64,000 bases of DNA from Allomuricauda sp. (GCF_002699205.1 NZ_PABT01000052.1:62001-126000); one strand, 5' to 3'. Positions 26,006 to 34,374 are shown, numbered from the stretch's first letter. Notes: generated by a model not told the origin, from the sequence alone. Numbers and translations: made by a program.

Positions 26006-27693
26006 CCCCGCTCCAACGAAAAATCGGAATGTTCCTTTATTTCGGCGTCCAGTTCTTGGGAAAAAGCTTCCAGTTCTTCTTCTGAATAATCGTACGCTTT
26101 TTGGAATTCCTCAAAAACAGCTTCTTTGTATTGCCGAACGCTGTCAATGTCAAAATAAAGCCTACCGGTCCTACGGATAAAAAAATCCAACGGGTTCAAT
26201 GCCATTTCGTGTGCGATGGCAAATTGGGCCTCGGCCCTTATCATCCGTTCTTTGGATTTGTCGCCTTTTATCTTGGCATATAGTTCCAAAATGGATTCGG
26301 TTTGTTTGCCATAAGTGGTCACCAAATACCAAGCATCGTATTTGGCAAAACCATCATTTTGCAGTTGTTCTTGTAGCTGACCAATATACTTTTTTACGTG
26401 CTTGAACTTTTTAAAGTCGTTTCCACAAAGTGGAATTTTGTCCGTAGTGCATTGGTCCAGTTTTATATCATGGTCTTCTTCCATTTTTTTGGCGATACGG
26501 TTTACCGTACGCTCCGCCATTTTCCGGTATCCGGTGAGCTTGCCTCCCGCTATACTCACCAAACCTGTGTCGGAAGTAAAAATTTCATCTTTTCGTGATA
26601 GCTCGGAGGCGGATTTACCTTCTTCATGAATCAACGGGCGCAATCCTGCCCAAGAAGAAATAATGTCGTCCAGCTCCAGTTCAATGTCGGGGAACATATT
26701 GTTGACCGCGGAAACCAAATAAATGGCATCTGCTATATCTGTGGTGACATGGTCCTTGTCCAAATCATAATTGGTGTCTGTAGTGCCTATGTACGTGACT
26801 TTGCCCCGTGGAATGGCGAACATCATCCGTCCATCCGGGATGTCAAAGTAAACGGATTGCTTCACGGGCAGTTTTTCCTTTGGAAACACCAGGTGAACTC
26901 CCTTGGTCAAATGTAACCGCTTCCCTTTTTTGGATTGGTTCACACTCCTGAGTTCATCCACCCATGGGCCGGCAGCATTGACCACATATTTTGATGAAAC
27001 GCCATATTCATCACCAAACACCTCGTCCGTGAATTTTACTCCTGCTACTTTTTCGTCCGCATAAATAAAATCGGTAACCTTGGTATAATTGAATATTTGT
27101 GTGCCAAATTGAAGACTTGTTTTTAGGTTTTCCAAGGTAAGTCGTGCATCATCGGTCCGGTACTCGGCATAATAACCGGCACCGTTCAAAATCTTTTTGG
27201 GCAAGAGGGGCTCCAGTTTCATGGCCTCTTTTTTTTCCAACATCTGCCGCTTGTCATCCCCAGAGACCTGGGCCAAAATATCATACACCTTCAAACCAAT
27301 GGAAGTCAACCATTTTCCATAGGAACCTCCCTCGATCAACGGGAGCAACATCTTTTCAGGAATGACCAAATGCGGAGCCAACTTGTGCACAATGGCCCGT
27401 TCGGAACCCACTTCCTTCACCAACCAAAAATCAAACTGTTTTAGGTAACGTAACCCCCCGTGGATGAGCTTGGTGGATTTACTACTGGTGCCCGAGGCAA
27501 AATCCCCTTTTTCAAGCAACAGCACCTTCATGCCGCGAGATGATGCGTCCAAAGCAATTCCTGCCCCAGTGATTCCCCCTCCAATTACAATGAGGTCGTA
27601 GGTCCCGTTCATCGCTTTTTTCAAGCTTTCCTTTCTGTTTACGTTTGAAAAAGCAATGTTCTCGCCCATAATAGGTCTATTTATTGAATTCAT
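26002..27693 (-). CDS. glpD: FAD-dependent glycerol-3-phosphate dehydrogenase/oxidase
   Basis: Oxidises glycerol-3-phosphate to dihydroxyacetone phosphate on the membrane surface. The 563-residue protein has the Rossmann motif LIVIGGGITGAGIALDASSRG (about 34-54) and FASGTSSKSTKLIHGGLRYL, the classic GlpD N-terminal region, plus a C-terminal DAO-C domain. The ATG at 27693 overlaps the end of the ABM-domain gene by 17 bases; an in-frame ATG at 27669 would remove the overlap and cannot be ruled out. Convergent with gpsA, so both halves of the glycerol-3-phosphate shuttle are here. Confidence 0.95.
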   Translation of the reverse strand: MNSINRPIMGENIAFSNVNRKESLKKAMNGTYDLIVIGGGITGAGIALDASSRGMKVLLLEKGDFASGTSSKSTKLIHGGLRYLKQFDFWLVKEVGSERAIVHKLAPHLVIPEKMLLPLIEGGSYGKWLTSIGLKVYDILAQVSGDDKRQMLEKKEAMKLEPLLPKKILNGAGYYAEYRTDDARLTLENLKTSLQFGTQIFNYTKVTDFIYADEKVAGVKFTDEVFGDEYGVSSKYVVNAAGPWVDELRSVNQSKKGKRLHLTKGVHLVFPKEKLPVKQSVYFDIPDGRMMFAIPRGKVTYIGTTDTNYDLDKDHVTTDIADAIYLVSAVNNMFPDIELELDDIISSWAGLRPLIHEEGKSASELSRKDEIFTSDTGLVSIAGGKLTGYRKMAERTVNRIAKKMEEDHDIKLDQCTTDKIPLCGNDFKKFKHVKKYIGQLQEQLQNDGFAKYDAWYLVTTYGKQTESILELYAKIKGDKSKERMIRAEAQFAIAHEMALNPLDFFIRRTGRLYFDIDSVRQYKEAVFEEFQKAYDYSEEELEAFSQELDAEIKEHSDFSLERG

Positions 27694-27985
27694 ATTCGCG
27701 GTCTACACGACACACTCTAACTTTGTACCAAGAGTACCATTGTTGGATTCCTTTTCTTTGGGCTTCCCTATGGTCCAACTGGGCTTTCCAATTGGCAATG
27801 TCTTGCAAACTTTCCCAATAACTAATAGAAATTCCAAGACCATCCCTGGCACTTTCAAAATCCAGAAAACCAGGTTGCTTCCGGGCCAATTCCTCCATTT
27901 CTACCGCCATTTCTGCGTAACCATCATCATCGGGCGTTCTCAGACTGGTAAAGATTACGGCATAGTACGGTTGTTGAGGCTCCAT
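27677..27985 (-). CDS. antibiotic biosynthesis monooxygenase (ABM) domain protein
   Basis: A 102-residue ferredoxin-like-fold protein: YYAVIFTSLRTPDDDGYAEMAVEMEELARKQPGFLDFESARDG and ISYWESLQDIANWK are the two strand-helix halves of an ABM domain. Family members act on small aromatic or quinone substrates; this one is often annotated only by domain. Its end overlaps the glpD start by 17 bases, and its start directly abuts the stop of the upstream hypothetical gene, so the three form a short minus-strand operon. Confidence 0.88.
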   Translation of the reverse strand: MEPQQPYYAVIFTSLRTPDDDGYAEMAVEMEELARKQPGFLDFESARDGLGISISYWESLQDIANWKAQLDHREAQRKGIQQWYSWYKVRVCRVDREYEFNK

Positions 27986-28342
27986 TTATTTTATATACTC
28001 TTTTTCCAAAAAATAATTGACCAAGGCTTCCTTCATCAAAACGGTTTGTTCCCCGGCCTTGAGCGGTGGCAACTGCTCTTTGATCTTATAATGTGGCCAT
28101 CCGTCCTCATCGAAAAAATCAAAATCGTAATAACCATAAGGCTCCAATAGCCTGCAAATGGCAATGTGCATTAGATTTAGTTTCTCATCTTTTTTAAACT
28201 TTCGATGAAAACTTCCCAGTTCTTGAACGCCTACCAAATAGATGATTCCATCCAGTTCCAACGGGTCACCATCCGAAAATTGGGCAGATAATTTTTCTAC
28301 CAAATATTCCCATCTTTGCTTTAATAGTTCGTCTCTAGACAT
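27986..28342 (-). CDS. hypothetical protein, Bacteroidota-conserved
   Basis: 118 residues from the ATG at 28342 (MSRDELLKQRWEYLVEKLS); a longer frame from 28363 is less likely. It is acidic and aromatic-rich with YYDFDFFDEDGWPHYKI and ends in KEALVNYFLEKEYIK. I do not recognise a domain. Its stop is directly followed by the ABM gene's start, and it is divergent from cvpA with a 61-base gap. It looks like a conserved small cytoplasmic protein of the Flavobacteriia. Confidence 0.7.
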   Translation of the reverse strand: MSRDELLKQRWEYLVEKLSAQFSDGDPLELDGIIYLVGVQELGSFHRKFKKDEKLNLMHIAICRLLEPYGYYDFDFFDEDGWPHYKIKEQLPPLKAGEQTVLMKEALVNYFLEKEYIK

Positions 28343-28403
28343 GTCTTTTCCAATGTTTACCAAAGGTACAAATCAATATTCTATATTTGTTAAAAACCCT
28401 TGC

Positions 28404-28934
28404 ATGAGCTTTTTGGATATTATTATAGGGATTCTTTTGGTCTGGGGCCTCTACAAGGGCCTTAGAAATGGGCTTTTTGTGGAATTGGCTTCGTTGATAG
28501 CCCTTGTTGCCGGTATCTATGGTGCCATCCATTTTTCGCACATCACGGGCGACTACCTTGCCGAACGATTTGATTGGAGCGAACAGTATATGAGGATAAC
28601 CGCATTTTTGATAACCTTTTTTGGTATTATCATTGTGGTGAACTTGGCCGGAAAATTCTTGACCAAGATTGCTGATTTTGCCATGCTCGGACTTCTAAAT
28701 AAAATTGCAGGAGGCATCTTTGGTGCCCTAAAGGTTGCCATTATTTTAGGGGCATTTCTCATTTTCTTCGAAAAACTCGCCTCCCCCCTTGGCCTTATCA
28801 ATGATGAAACCAAAGAAGAATCCGTTTTCTACGAGCCCATCAAGGAAATTGGCGCATTGGTTTTTTCCTACGTTTTTGACGGCGATGAAAACGTTCCCTC
28901 CGATCAAATAGAGGTGAACGAAGAAGTTATTTAA
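28404..28934 (+). CDS. CvpA family membrane protein
   Basis: The gene starts at the ATG at 28404; the open frame continues upstream to 28242 but that part lies in the divergent gene. The 176-residue product has four TM segments (about 3-18, 27-45, 63-85, 100-125), with MSFLDIIIGILLVWGLYKGLRNG at the start, the CvpA family signature. CvpA was named from colicin V production and affects envelope integrity in many bacteria; its molecular role is unsettled. A charged, acidic C-terminal tail follows the last TM. Confidence 0.88.
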   Translation: MSFLDIIIGILLVWGLYKGLRNGLFVELASLIALVAGIYGAIHFSHITGDYLAERFDWSEQYMRITAFLITFFGIIIVVNLAGKFLTKIADFAMLGLLNKIAGGIFGALKVAIILGAFLIFFEKLASPLGLINDETKEESVFYEPIKEIGALVFSYVFDGDENVPSDQIEVNEEVI

Positions 28935-29063
28935 ACGGTATACTTTTCCCGACAAAAGGACCCTTATTGTGGCCACTTATTTCAGTCGACCCCTATTTCC
29001 TGTATTTCAACGTGATAATCCATCTTGACATGGATATTTCATGGAAAAGCAAGGAGTCTCCAT

Positions 29064-29071
29064 TACTTTAG
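29064..29071 (+). promoter_or_regulatory. candidate -7 box for the CAP lipoprotein gene
   Basis: TACTTTAG resembles TAnnTTTG and ends 48 bases before the CAP lipoprotein ATG. No convincing -33 element was identified. Confidence 0.25.
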
Positions 29072-29119
29072 CCACGAGAACATAAGGGAATTTAGAACAC
29101 TCCCGAAAACACCCCGAAA

Positions 29120-29632
29120 ATGAAAAAATTATATGGCACTTTGCTGGTCATGGTGCTCGCCGTTGTCCTAAGTGATTGCAGCACTACATCCACCCAAGAA
29201 GAAGAGCAAGGGTATACAGAGGCAACCCTTGGAAATGAAAAATTAAGCATTGACCCGGACAAATTGGAGGAAGATCTTTTTGATTTGGTGAACGAACATC
29301 GTAAATCTGAAGGGCTGAATACATTGGCAAATAGTGCCGCAGCGTATAAATATGCGGAGGAACACAACGAGTACATGATTTCCCAAAATGCACTCAGTCA
29401 CGATAATTTTGATATAAGGGCCTCCAAAATTGCCAGCGAGACCAATGCTTTGAGTATTTCGGAAAACGTGGCCAGATACTATACTTCAGCAGAAAGTACC
29501 CTGAAGGGCTGGATAGAGAGCAGTTCTCACAAAGCTGCAATGGAAGGCGATTTTACCCATACCACATTGAGTGTTCAATTGGATAAGGAAGGCAGGCCAT
29601 ACTACACACAGATTTTTTTAAAAGTGGAATGA
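29120..29632 (+). CDS. CAP-domain lipoprotein
   Basis: A 170-residue protein with a signal peptide (MKKLYGTLLVMVLAVVLSDC, Cys20 as lipidation site). The CAP/SCP domain has LVNEHRKSEGLNTLA (about residues 56-70), HNEYMISQNALSHDNFDIRAS and ISENVAR, the SCP-like CAP motifs. A later stretch of serines and threonines (about 113-130, ARYYTSAEST) is followed by HTTLSVQLDKEGRPYYTQIFLKVE. CAP proteins bind lipids or act as proteases; in bacteria the role is uncertain. It stands alone. Confidence 0.9.
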   Translation: MKKLYGTLLVMVLAVVLSDCSTTSTQEEEQGYTEATLGNEKLSIDPDKLEEDLFDLVNEHRKSEGLNTLANSAAAYKYAEEHNEYMISQNALSHDNFDIRASKIASETNALSISENVARYYTSAESTLKGWIESSSHKAAMEGDFTHTTLSVQLDKEGRPYYTQIFLKVE

Positions 29633-29690
29633 CCGAAACACCCGTATACGCAGCAAAAGAGAATGCCTAATTTGACGGTTTTCGTCAACC

Positions 29691-29756
29691 AGAACTTGTT
29701 TCAGCTTCTCCTTATGATATTTTTATCAATATGATGTGATTCTGAAACAAGTTCAG
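29691..29756. repeat. REP-like inverted repeat
   Basis: AGAACTTGTTTCAG at 29691-29704 is inverted as CTGAAACAAGTTC at 29742-29754 (13 bases exact), with a second imperfect inner stem around TATGATATTTTTATCAATA. The flanks, CGTCAACC on the left and GAAATGATG on the right, look like degenerate copies of the cgtcattctgaacttgtttcag palindromic units that are abundant between flavobacterial genes. It lies in the 219-base gap between the CAP gene and the dioxygenase gene. Confidence 0.6.
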
Positions 29757-29851
29757 AAATGATGTATTTCAATACTTTTTAGACCGCCTATTTTTTGTTA
29801 ATTGCTATGTTGACAGCAAGGTTTTTTTTACCTTTCGTAAAATCTTTGAAC

Positions 29852-30394
29852 ATGGCAATAAAGGCACCTTTCAACCTAAACAAATGGATTGAGGAAAACC
29901 GGGAAACCCTTAAACCCCCGGTAGGCAACAGAAACCTTTACAAAGAGTCTGGCGATTATATTGTTATGATCGTTGCCGGACCCAATGCAAGAAAGGATTA
30001 TCATTACAACGAAACAGAGGAACTTTTTTACCAACTGGAGGGGCAAATAGAAGTCCACATACAAGAAGATGGTCAGAAAAAGACCATGAAATTGGGGCCC
30101 GGTGATATGTACCTTCATCCAGCTAAAGTGCCCCATTCCCCAGCACGCCAAGAAGGTTCCATCGGTTTGGTGGTGGAACGTAAACGGGCACATCTTGATA
30201 TGAAGGATGGCCTGCTTTGGTTTTGTGACAACTGCAATCACAAATTATATGAGGTTTATTTTAAACTAAATGATATTGAGAAGGATTTTCTAGGTCATTT
30301 CAAGCACTTTTATAGCTCCGAAACATTGCGAACCTGTGATAATTGTGGAACTGTGATGCCTGTTGATGAACGCTTTATAGCCAAAGAAGAATGA
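29852..30394 (+). CDS. 3-hydroxyanthranilate 3,4-dioxygenase
   Basis: Iron enzyme of the kynurenine route from tryptophan, opening 3-hydroxyanthranilate towards quinolinate and NAD. It is a 180-residue cupin. The ATG at 29852 is chosen over 29795 because it matches the family N-terminus (MAIKAPFNLNKWIEENR). The metal ligands His51, Glu57 and His95 and the substrate arginines Arg47 and Arg99 all sit at the positions known from the Cupriavidus enzyme. The C-terminal rubredoxin-like site is intact: Cys125, Cys128, Cys162 and Cys165 (CDNC twice). Its stop overlaps the DUF1304 gene by four bases. Kynurenine-pathway neighbours are not in the window. Confidence 0.95.
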   Translation: MAIKAPFNLNKWIEENRETLKPPVGNRNLYKESGDYIVMIVAGPNARKDYHYNETEELFYQLEGQIEVHIQEDGQKKTMKLGPGDMYLHPAKVPHSPARQEGSIGLVVERKRAHLDMKDGLLWFCDNCNHKLYEVYFKLNDIEKDFLGHFKHFYSSETLRTCDNCGTVMPVDERFIAKEE

Positions 30395-30765
30395 TACTTC
30401 TTTTGGCAAAAATCATAATTGGAATCGTGGCACTGCTCCATATGTATTTTCTGTGGTTGGAAATGTTCGCTTGGACCACCAAGGCAAAAAAAGTGTTCCG
30501 AAATTTCCGCGAAGATTTATTCGAACCCACAAAAACCTTGGCGGCCAACCAAGGCCTTTATAATGGTTTTTTGGCAGCAGGACTCATTTGGTCACTACTT
30601 ATAGAAGATTCCTCATGGCAAGTTTATGTGGCATTGTTCTTTTTGGGCTGCGTTGCGATTGCTGGTATATATGGGGCTATGACCGCTTCAAAGAAAATAT
30701 TCACAGTACAAGGGCTTCCAGCCATTTTGGGGATAATCCTTCTCTTGGTCCATCAATTCATCTAA
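30391..30765 (+). CDS. DUF1304 family membrane protein
   Basis: A 124-residue integral membrane protein with four TM segments (about 3-20, 50-70, 74-93, 103-122). The conserved start ALLHMYFLWLEMFAWTT (about 14-30) and the FEPTKTLAANQGLYNGFLAAGL loop are the DUF1304 signature. Its start overlaps the stop of the 3-hydroxyanthranilate dioxygenase by four bases (ATGA), implying translational coupling. Function unknown; the coupling to a tryptophan-catabolic enzyme is unusual. Confidence 0.9.
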   Translation: MILLLAKIIIGIVALLHMYFLWLEMFAWTTKAKKVFRNFREDLFEPTKTLAANQGLYNGFLAAGLIWSLLIEDSSWQVYVALFFLGCVAIAGIYGAMTASKKIFTVQGLPAILGIILLLVHQFI

Positions 30766-30835
30766 ACCGCTTATCCTCTGGTAGAATATTCGTAATATTG
30801 TAAAAATATAACAATACATTACTAAAAAGTTATAA

Positions 30836-32389
30836 ATGTCAAAAATTGCAACTGCTTTTGGAATAGAAGAAGCTCTAAAAGAGCTTGGTTTGAATGAAAT
30901 AAATAATGGAACATCAACCGGTAACGATTGGTTTTCCAATGGGGATATTATTGAATCGTACTCACCTGTTGACGGTGCCCTTATCGGAAAAGTAAAAACA
31001 ACTACCCGAGAAGATTATGAAAAAGTGATAACCACTGCACAAAAAGGCTTTAAAACTTGGAGGACAATACCTGCCCCCCAAAGAGGTGAAGTGGTCCGAC
31101 AGTTTAATGATGAGCTTAGACGGTTAAAAGAACCATTGGGCAAATTGGTGTCCTACGAAATGGGAAAAAGCTACCAAGAAGGATTGGGCGAAGTACAGGA
31201 AATGATAGATATCTGTGATTTTGCCGTGGGTCTGTCCCGCCAATTGCACGGACTGACCATGCATAGTGAGCGACCAGGACACCGCATGTACGAGCAATAC
31301 CATCCGCTTGGCGTTGTTGGTATTATTTCGGCATTCAACTTTCCGGTAGCGGTTTGGTCTTGGAACACTGCACTCGCATGGGTCTGTGGCGATGCCTGTA
31401 TTTGGAAGGGCTCTGAAAAAACTCCAATGACCTCTGTGGCCTGCCAAAATATCGCTGCCCGCATATTTGCCAAAAACGGTGTCCCAGAAGGTATTTCTTG
31501 TTTGATCACCGGAGACTATACCGTAGGTGAGTTTATGACCAAAGATGAACGTGTTCCATTGATTTCGGCCACTGGCTCTACCCGTATGGGAAAAATAGTT
31601 GCCAAAACAGTTGCCGAACGCCTTGGAAAAACATTACTGGAACTTGGTGGCAACAATGCCATTATCGTTACCCCTGATGCCAACATCAAAAACACTGTTA
31701 TCGGTGCTGTATTCGGAGCAGTGGGCACTTGCGGACAACGTTGTACCTCAACACGTCGGCTAATTGTCCATGAAGATATATATGACAAAGTGAAAAACGC
31801 CATGGTCGACGCATACAAACAGATACGGATCGGCAACCCTTTGGATGAAAATAACCATGTAGGCCCACTGATAGATAAAGATGCTGTGAAGAATTATCTG
31901 AATGCCTTGGAAAAAGTTAAGGCCGAAGGCGGAAAAATCCTGGTAGAAGGTGGTGTTCTTGAAGGTGAGGGCTACGAGAGTGGTTGCTACGTAAAACCCG
32001 CTATTGCCGAAGCCGAGAACCACTTCGAAATAGTCCAGCATGAAACTTTTGGGCCTATTCTTTACATTTTAAAGTATAGCGGCGATCTTGAAAATGCCAT
32101 AGCAATGCAAAACGGGGTTAGACAAGGTCTATCCTCCGCAATTATGACCAACAACTTGCGTGAAGCAGAACGTTTTCTTTCTGTCGAAGGATCGGATTGC
32201 GGCATTGCCAATGTAAATATTGGCACATCGGGAGCTGAAATAGGTGGGGCATTTGGTGGTGAAAAAGAAACCGGTGGTGGTAGAGAAAGTGGTTCCGATG
32301 CTTGGAAAATTTACATGAGAAGACAAACCAATACAATCAACTACACAACTGAATTGCCCTTGGCACAGGGCATTAAGTTTGATTTATAA
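30836..32389 (+). CDS. amaB: ALDH7-type aldehyde dehydrogenase (L-aminoadipate-semialdehyde dehydrogenase-like)
   Basis: A 517-residue NAD(P)-dependent aldehyde dehydrogenase closely resembling human ALDH7A1 (antiquitin) along its length, so alpha-aminoadipate semialdehyde, a lysine-degradation intermediate, is the likely substrate. The catalytic pair is visible: Glu269 in LLELGGNNAII and Cys303 in GTCGQRCTSTRRL. The cofactor motif lies in FNFPVAVWSWN, and ALDH7 C-terminal GGGRESGSDAWK and NYTTELPLAQGIKFDL close the protein. It lies 70 bases after DUF1304 on the same strand and may share that operon. A GC-rich hairpin follows. The symbol amaB is by family. Confidence 0.92.
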   Translation: MSKIATAFGIEEALKELGLNEINNGTSTGNDWFSNGDIIESYSPVDGALIGKVKTTTREDYEKVITTAQKGFKTWRTIPAPQRGEVVRQFNDELRRLKEPLGKLVSYEMGKSYQEGLGEVQEMIDICDFAVGLSRQLHGLTMHSERPGHRMYEQYHPLGVVGIISAFNFPVAVWSWNTALAWVCGDACIWKGSEKTPMTSVACQNIAARIFAKNGVPEGISCLITGDYTVGEFMTKDERVPLISATGSTRMGKIVAKTVAERLGKTLLELGGNNAIIVTPDANIKNTVIGAVFGAVGTCGQRCTSTRRLIVHEDIYDKVKNAMVDAYKQIRIGNPLDENNHVGPLIDKDAVKNYLNALEKVKAEGGKILVEGGVLEGEGYESGCYVKPAIAEAENHFEIVQHETFGPILYILKYSGDLENAIAMQNGVRQGLSSAIMTNNLREAERFLSVEGSDCGIANVNIGTSGAEIGGAFGGEKETGGGRESGSDAWKIYMRRQTNTINYTTELPLAQGIKFDL

Positions 32390-32397
32390 AACATAAA

Positions 32398-32435
32398 GCC
32401 GCCCATTCAGTACTCAACTGAATAGGGCGGTCTTT
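32398..32435 (+). terminator. hairpin H1, terminator of the ALDH gene
   Basis: GCCGCCCATTCAGT pairs with ACTGAATAGGGCGGT (one bulge) around a 5-base loop, followed by TCTTT. It sits 8 bases after the ALDH stop codon, so it probably ends that transcript, though the U-run is short. Confidence 0.6.
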
Positions 32436-32467
32436 AAAACCAACTTAACTAACTCAAACTTAACTTT

Positions 32468-32514
32468 AAAACCCTATTCCAATGCCGGAACTTTGTCGGG
32501 AGAAATAGGGTTCT
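32468..32514 (+). other. hairpin H2, second GC-rich inverted repeat
   Basis: AACCCTATT is inverted as AATAGGGTT 25 bases later, with an inner pairing of CCGGA to TCGGG (one mismatch or wobble). A plus-strand TTCTTTA follows. Its function (attenuator, RNA element or decayed terminator) is not decided by sequence. Confidence 0.45.
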
Positions 32515-32748
32515 TTACCTAATATTTGGCCCAAATTTCATCATATTCATCCAAGTATCAAGCAAGTATCTTACAAGTGGCCATAAAAAGTGTATGGTTG
32601 GTTGTATTTATTTTATTTTCTGTTTGACCCACTTGCCCATCAGAGTCTTTCTTTTTCTAAATACCTCAATTTCTGACACTTTAATTTAGAATTTTAAGAT
32701 TTTTTTAATATTTTGAACATGCAATTTTATTGATAAAATTTTTAAAAA

Positions 32749-33306
32749 ATGGATTGGGAAAGTTCAACTCTGTGGTATTGGATTCTTTTGGCCGGCGTGG
32801 GAATTATTTCCGCAATTCTTGGCTATTTTTTTGGTAAATCCGATACCCCATCGGCATCGCAAAATTCGGTACAGCTCAATTTACTGGAAATTGAAAATGC
32901 CAAATTGAAATCGGATCTCGAAAGTTGCTTAAAAAGACTGGATACTTCTAAAGCAAAACCACTCAATTTGGAAAAGGAAATAAGTCCTCCCAAAAAGGAA
33001 TCCTTTCTATTTGATGCCCAAGAAGCCAAAGCTGCACTTGGAAAAACCGTCAAAGAAAATGACCTGAAGCTTATTGAAGGCATTGGTCCAAAAATTGAAG
33101 GGCTATTTCACAATTTTGGCATTAAAACATGGAAGGACCTGGCGGAAACCTCCGTCGACAAGTGCCAAGAAGTACTCGACTCTGGCGGGAAACGGTATCG
33201 TATCCATGATCCGGCCTCATGGCCTATGCAAGCAAAAATGGCCTACGAAGGACATTGGCAACAGTTGTTCGAGTGGCAAGAGAAACATCGTGCCGGAAAG
33301 TATTGA
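32749..33306 (+). CDS. membrane-anchored helix-hairpin-helix protein
   Basis: A 185-residue protein. An N-terminal TM segment (about residues 8-28, LWYWILLAGVGIISAILGYFF) is followed by a charged linker/coiled coil (about 42-90). A C-terminal helix-hairpin-helix-like region (about 104-150) contains LKLIEGIGPKIEGLFHNFGIKTW, a nucleic-acid-binding type of motif also found in DUF4332-like proteins, then an aromatic tail. A DNA- or RNA-related role at the membrane is an inference. It is convergent with the acyl-ACP desaturase gene. Confidence 0.75.
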   Translation: MDWESSTLWYWILLAGVGIISAILGYFFGKSDTPSASQNSVQLNLLEIENAKLKSDLESCLKRLDTSKAKPLNLEKEISPPKKESFLFDAQEAKAALGKTVKENDLKLIEGIGPKIEGLFHNFGIKTWKDLAETSVDKCQEVLDSGGKRYRIHDPASWPMQAKMAYEGHWQQLFEWQEKHRAGKY

Positions 33307-33332
33307 AAAATACACTGGACTGACTTGTCTTT

Positions 33333-34328
33333 CTAGAGCCTTCCGTTAGCTTCGACCCATTTAAAAGTGTGCTGCTCTTGGGAAAACTGCATACGTTCGG
33401 AGATACGCTGTAACCTTTCCGGAAGTTTCATTAGGTACACCCTAGCTTTTTCAGCCTGTTCGGAAAGCCCCCTTAGATTACCAATATCCCAGTAATCATT
33501 TAACTTTTTCAAAATATCAATATAGTCCTGTGCGGTATATACACCCAAACGCTGTGCGCAATTCGAAAACTGCTCAAAAGCTTCACCAATGCTTCCGCCG
33601 GACTCCCTTAAAAAATGAGCCGGCATCACAATCTTCTTCTTCATCATATCGGCAAAGGCCAATACCATGCCATCCGGGTCCTGTCCCAGTATAGTCTTCA
33701 CAAATTCCCTATATGCCAAATGGTGCCTCATTTCATCACCAGCAATTATATTACACATTTTCGCAAGAAGTGTATTCCCTTTCTTTTTGGCCATTTTACC
33801 GACCCTTTTGTGTGAAATATTGGTCGCAAGCTCTTGGAAAGAGGTATAGACAAAGTTTTTATAGGGATCTCTGTCGGTTCCAATATCAAACCCATCAGAG
33901 ATCAAATGCTGTGTGGTGATTTCAATCTCCCGCATATTTACACGCCCGGACAAATACAAATATTTGTTCAAGACATCTCCGTGCCTATTCTCTTCGGCTG
34001 TCCAAGCACGCACCCATTTGCTCCATCCATTGTCCTTACCGCTGTGCTGATCAATTCCTTCAACATCCATCAACCAAGACTCATAGGTAGGAAGTGCTTC
34101 TTCGGTAATGGTATCCGCGACAAGGGTAACCCAAAAATCATAGCCCAATTCCTTAGCCTCACCTCGGATTTGTTCCACTTCATCAAAAAATTTATCGCTT
34201 TGGGAATCTGGCAAGAAATCCGTGGGCTGCCAAATTTTTTCTGCAGGAATAAGAAATTCGTCAATATACCCCTCTACTTTGGGTTCAATTGCCTGCATTA
34301 CTTCCAATCTTACATTTTTAATAGACAT
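33333..34328 (-). CDS. acyl-ACP desaturase (stearoyl-ACP type)
   Basis: A 331-residue soluble di-iron desaturase; I use the ATG at 34328 since the upstream frame to 34421 lies in the neighbouring gene region. Iron-binding motifs are seen as EENRHGDVLNKYLYL (about residues 112-126) and DEMRHHLAYREFVK (about 199-212), matching the E/ExxH pairs of FabA-unrelated FA_desaturase_2 enzymes. It introduces a double bond in an acyl chain carried by ACP and thus tunes membrane fluidity. The metallophosphatase gene lies 46 bases upstream on the same strand. Confidence 0.92.
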   Translation of the reverse strand: MSIKNVRLEVMQAIEPKVEGYIDEFLIPAEKIWQPTDFLPDSQSDKFFDEVEQIRGEAKELGYDFWVTLVADTITEEALPTYESWLMDVEGIDQHSGKDNGWSKWVRAWTAEENRHGDVLNKYLYLSGRVNMREIEITTQHLISDGFDIGTDRDPYKNFVYTSFQELATNISHKRVGKMAKKKGNTLLAKMCNIIAGDEMRHHLAYREFVKTILGQDPDGMVLAFADMMKKKIVMPAHFLRESGGSIGEAFEQFSNCAQRLGVYTAQDYIDILKKLNDYWDIGNLRGLSEQAEKARVYLMKLPERLQRISERMQFSQEQHTFKWVEANGRL

Positions 34329-34374
34329 AACATGAAGTTTTTCACAAAGATCACCATAAAATATTGGAAATGCT

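Larger units (their letters stand above)
32390..32748. other. 359-bp intergenic region with two tandem hairpins
   Basis: Between the ALDH stop and the next gene. It holds hairpins H1 (32398-32435) and H2 (32468-32514), joined by CAACTTAACTAACTCAAAC, then AT-rich sequence. I see no convincing ORF; a 23-residue GTG frame on the minus strand at 32608-32679 is listed as rejected. Part of the layout resembles the leader before flavobacterial SusC-type genes, but no such gene follows. Confidence 0.6.

Noticed and set aside
32468..32514. H2 hairpin as a metabolite riboswitch
   Set aside because: It lacks the multi-stem junction of known riboswitch classes and is not directly upstream of a metabolic gene; a simple hairpin is the safer call.
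32608..32679. 23-codon basic frame with GTG start on the minus strand (32679 to 32608)
   Set aside because: Very short, GTG start, no homologous pattern; no evidence of translation although the gap holds hairpins.
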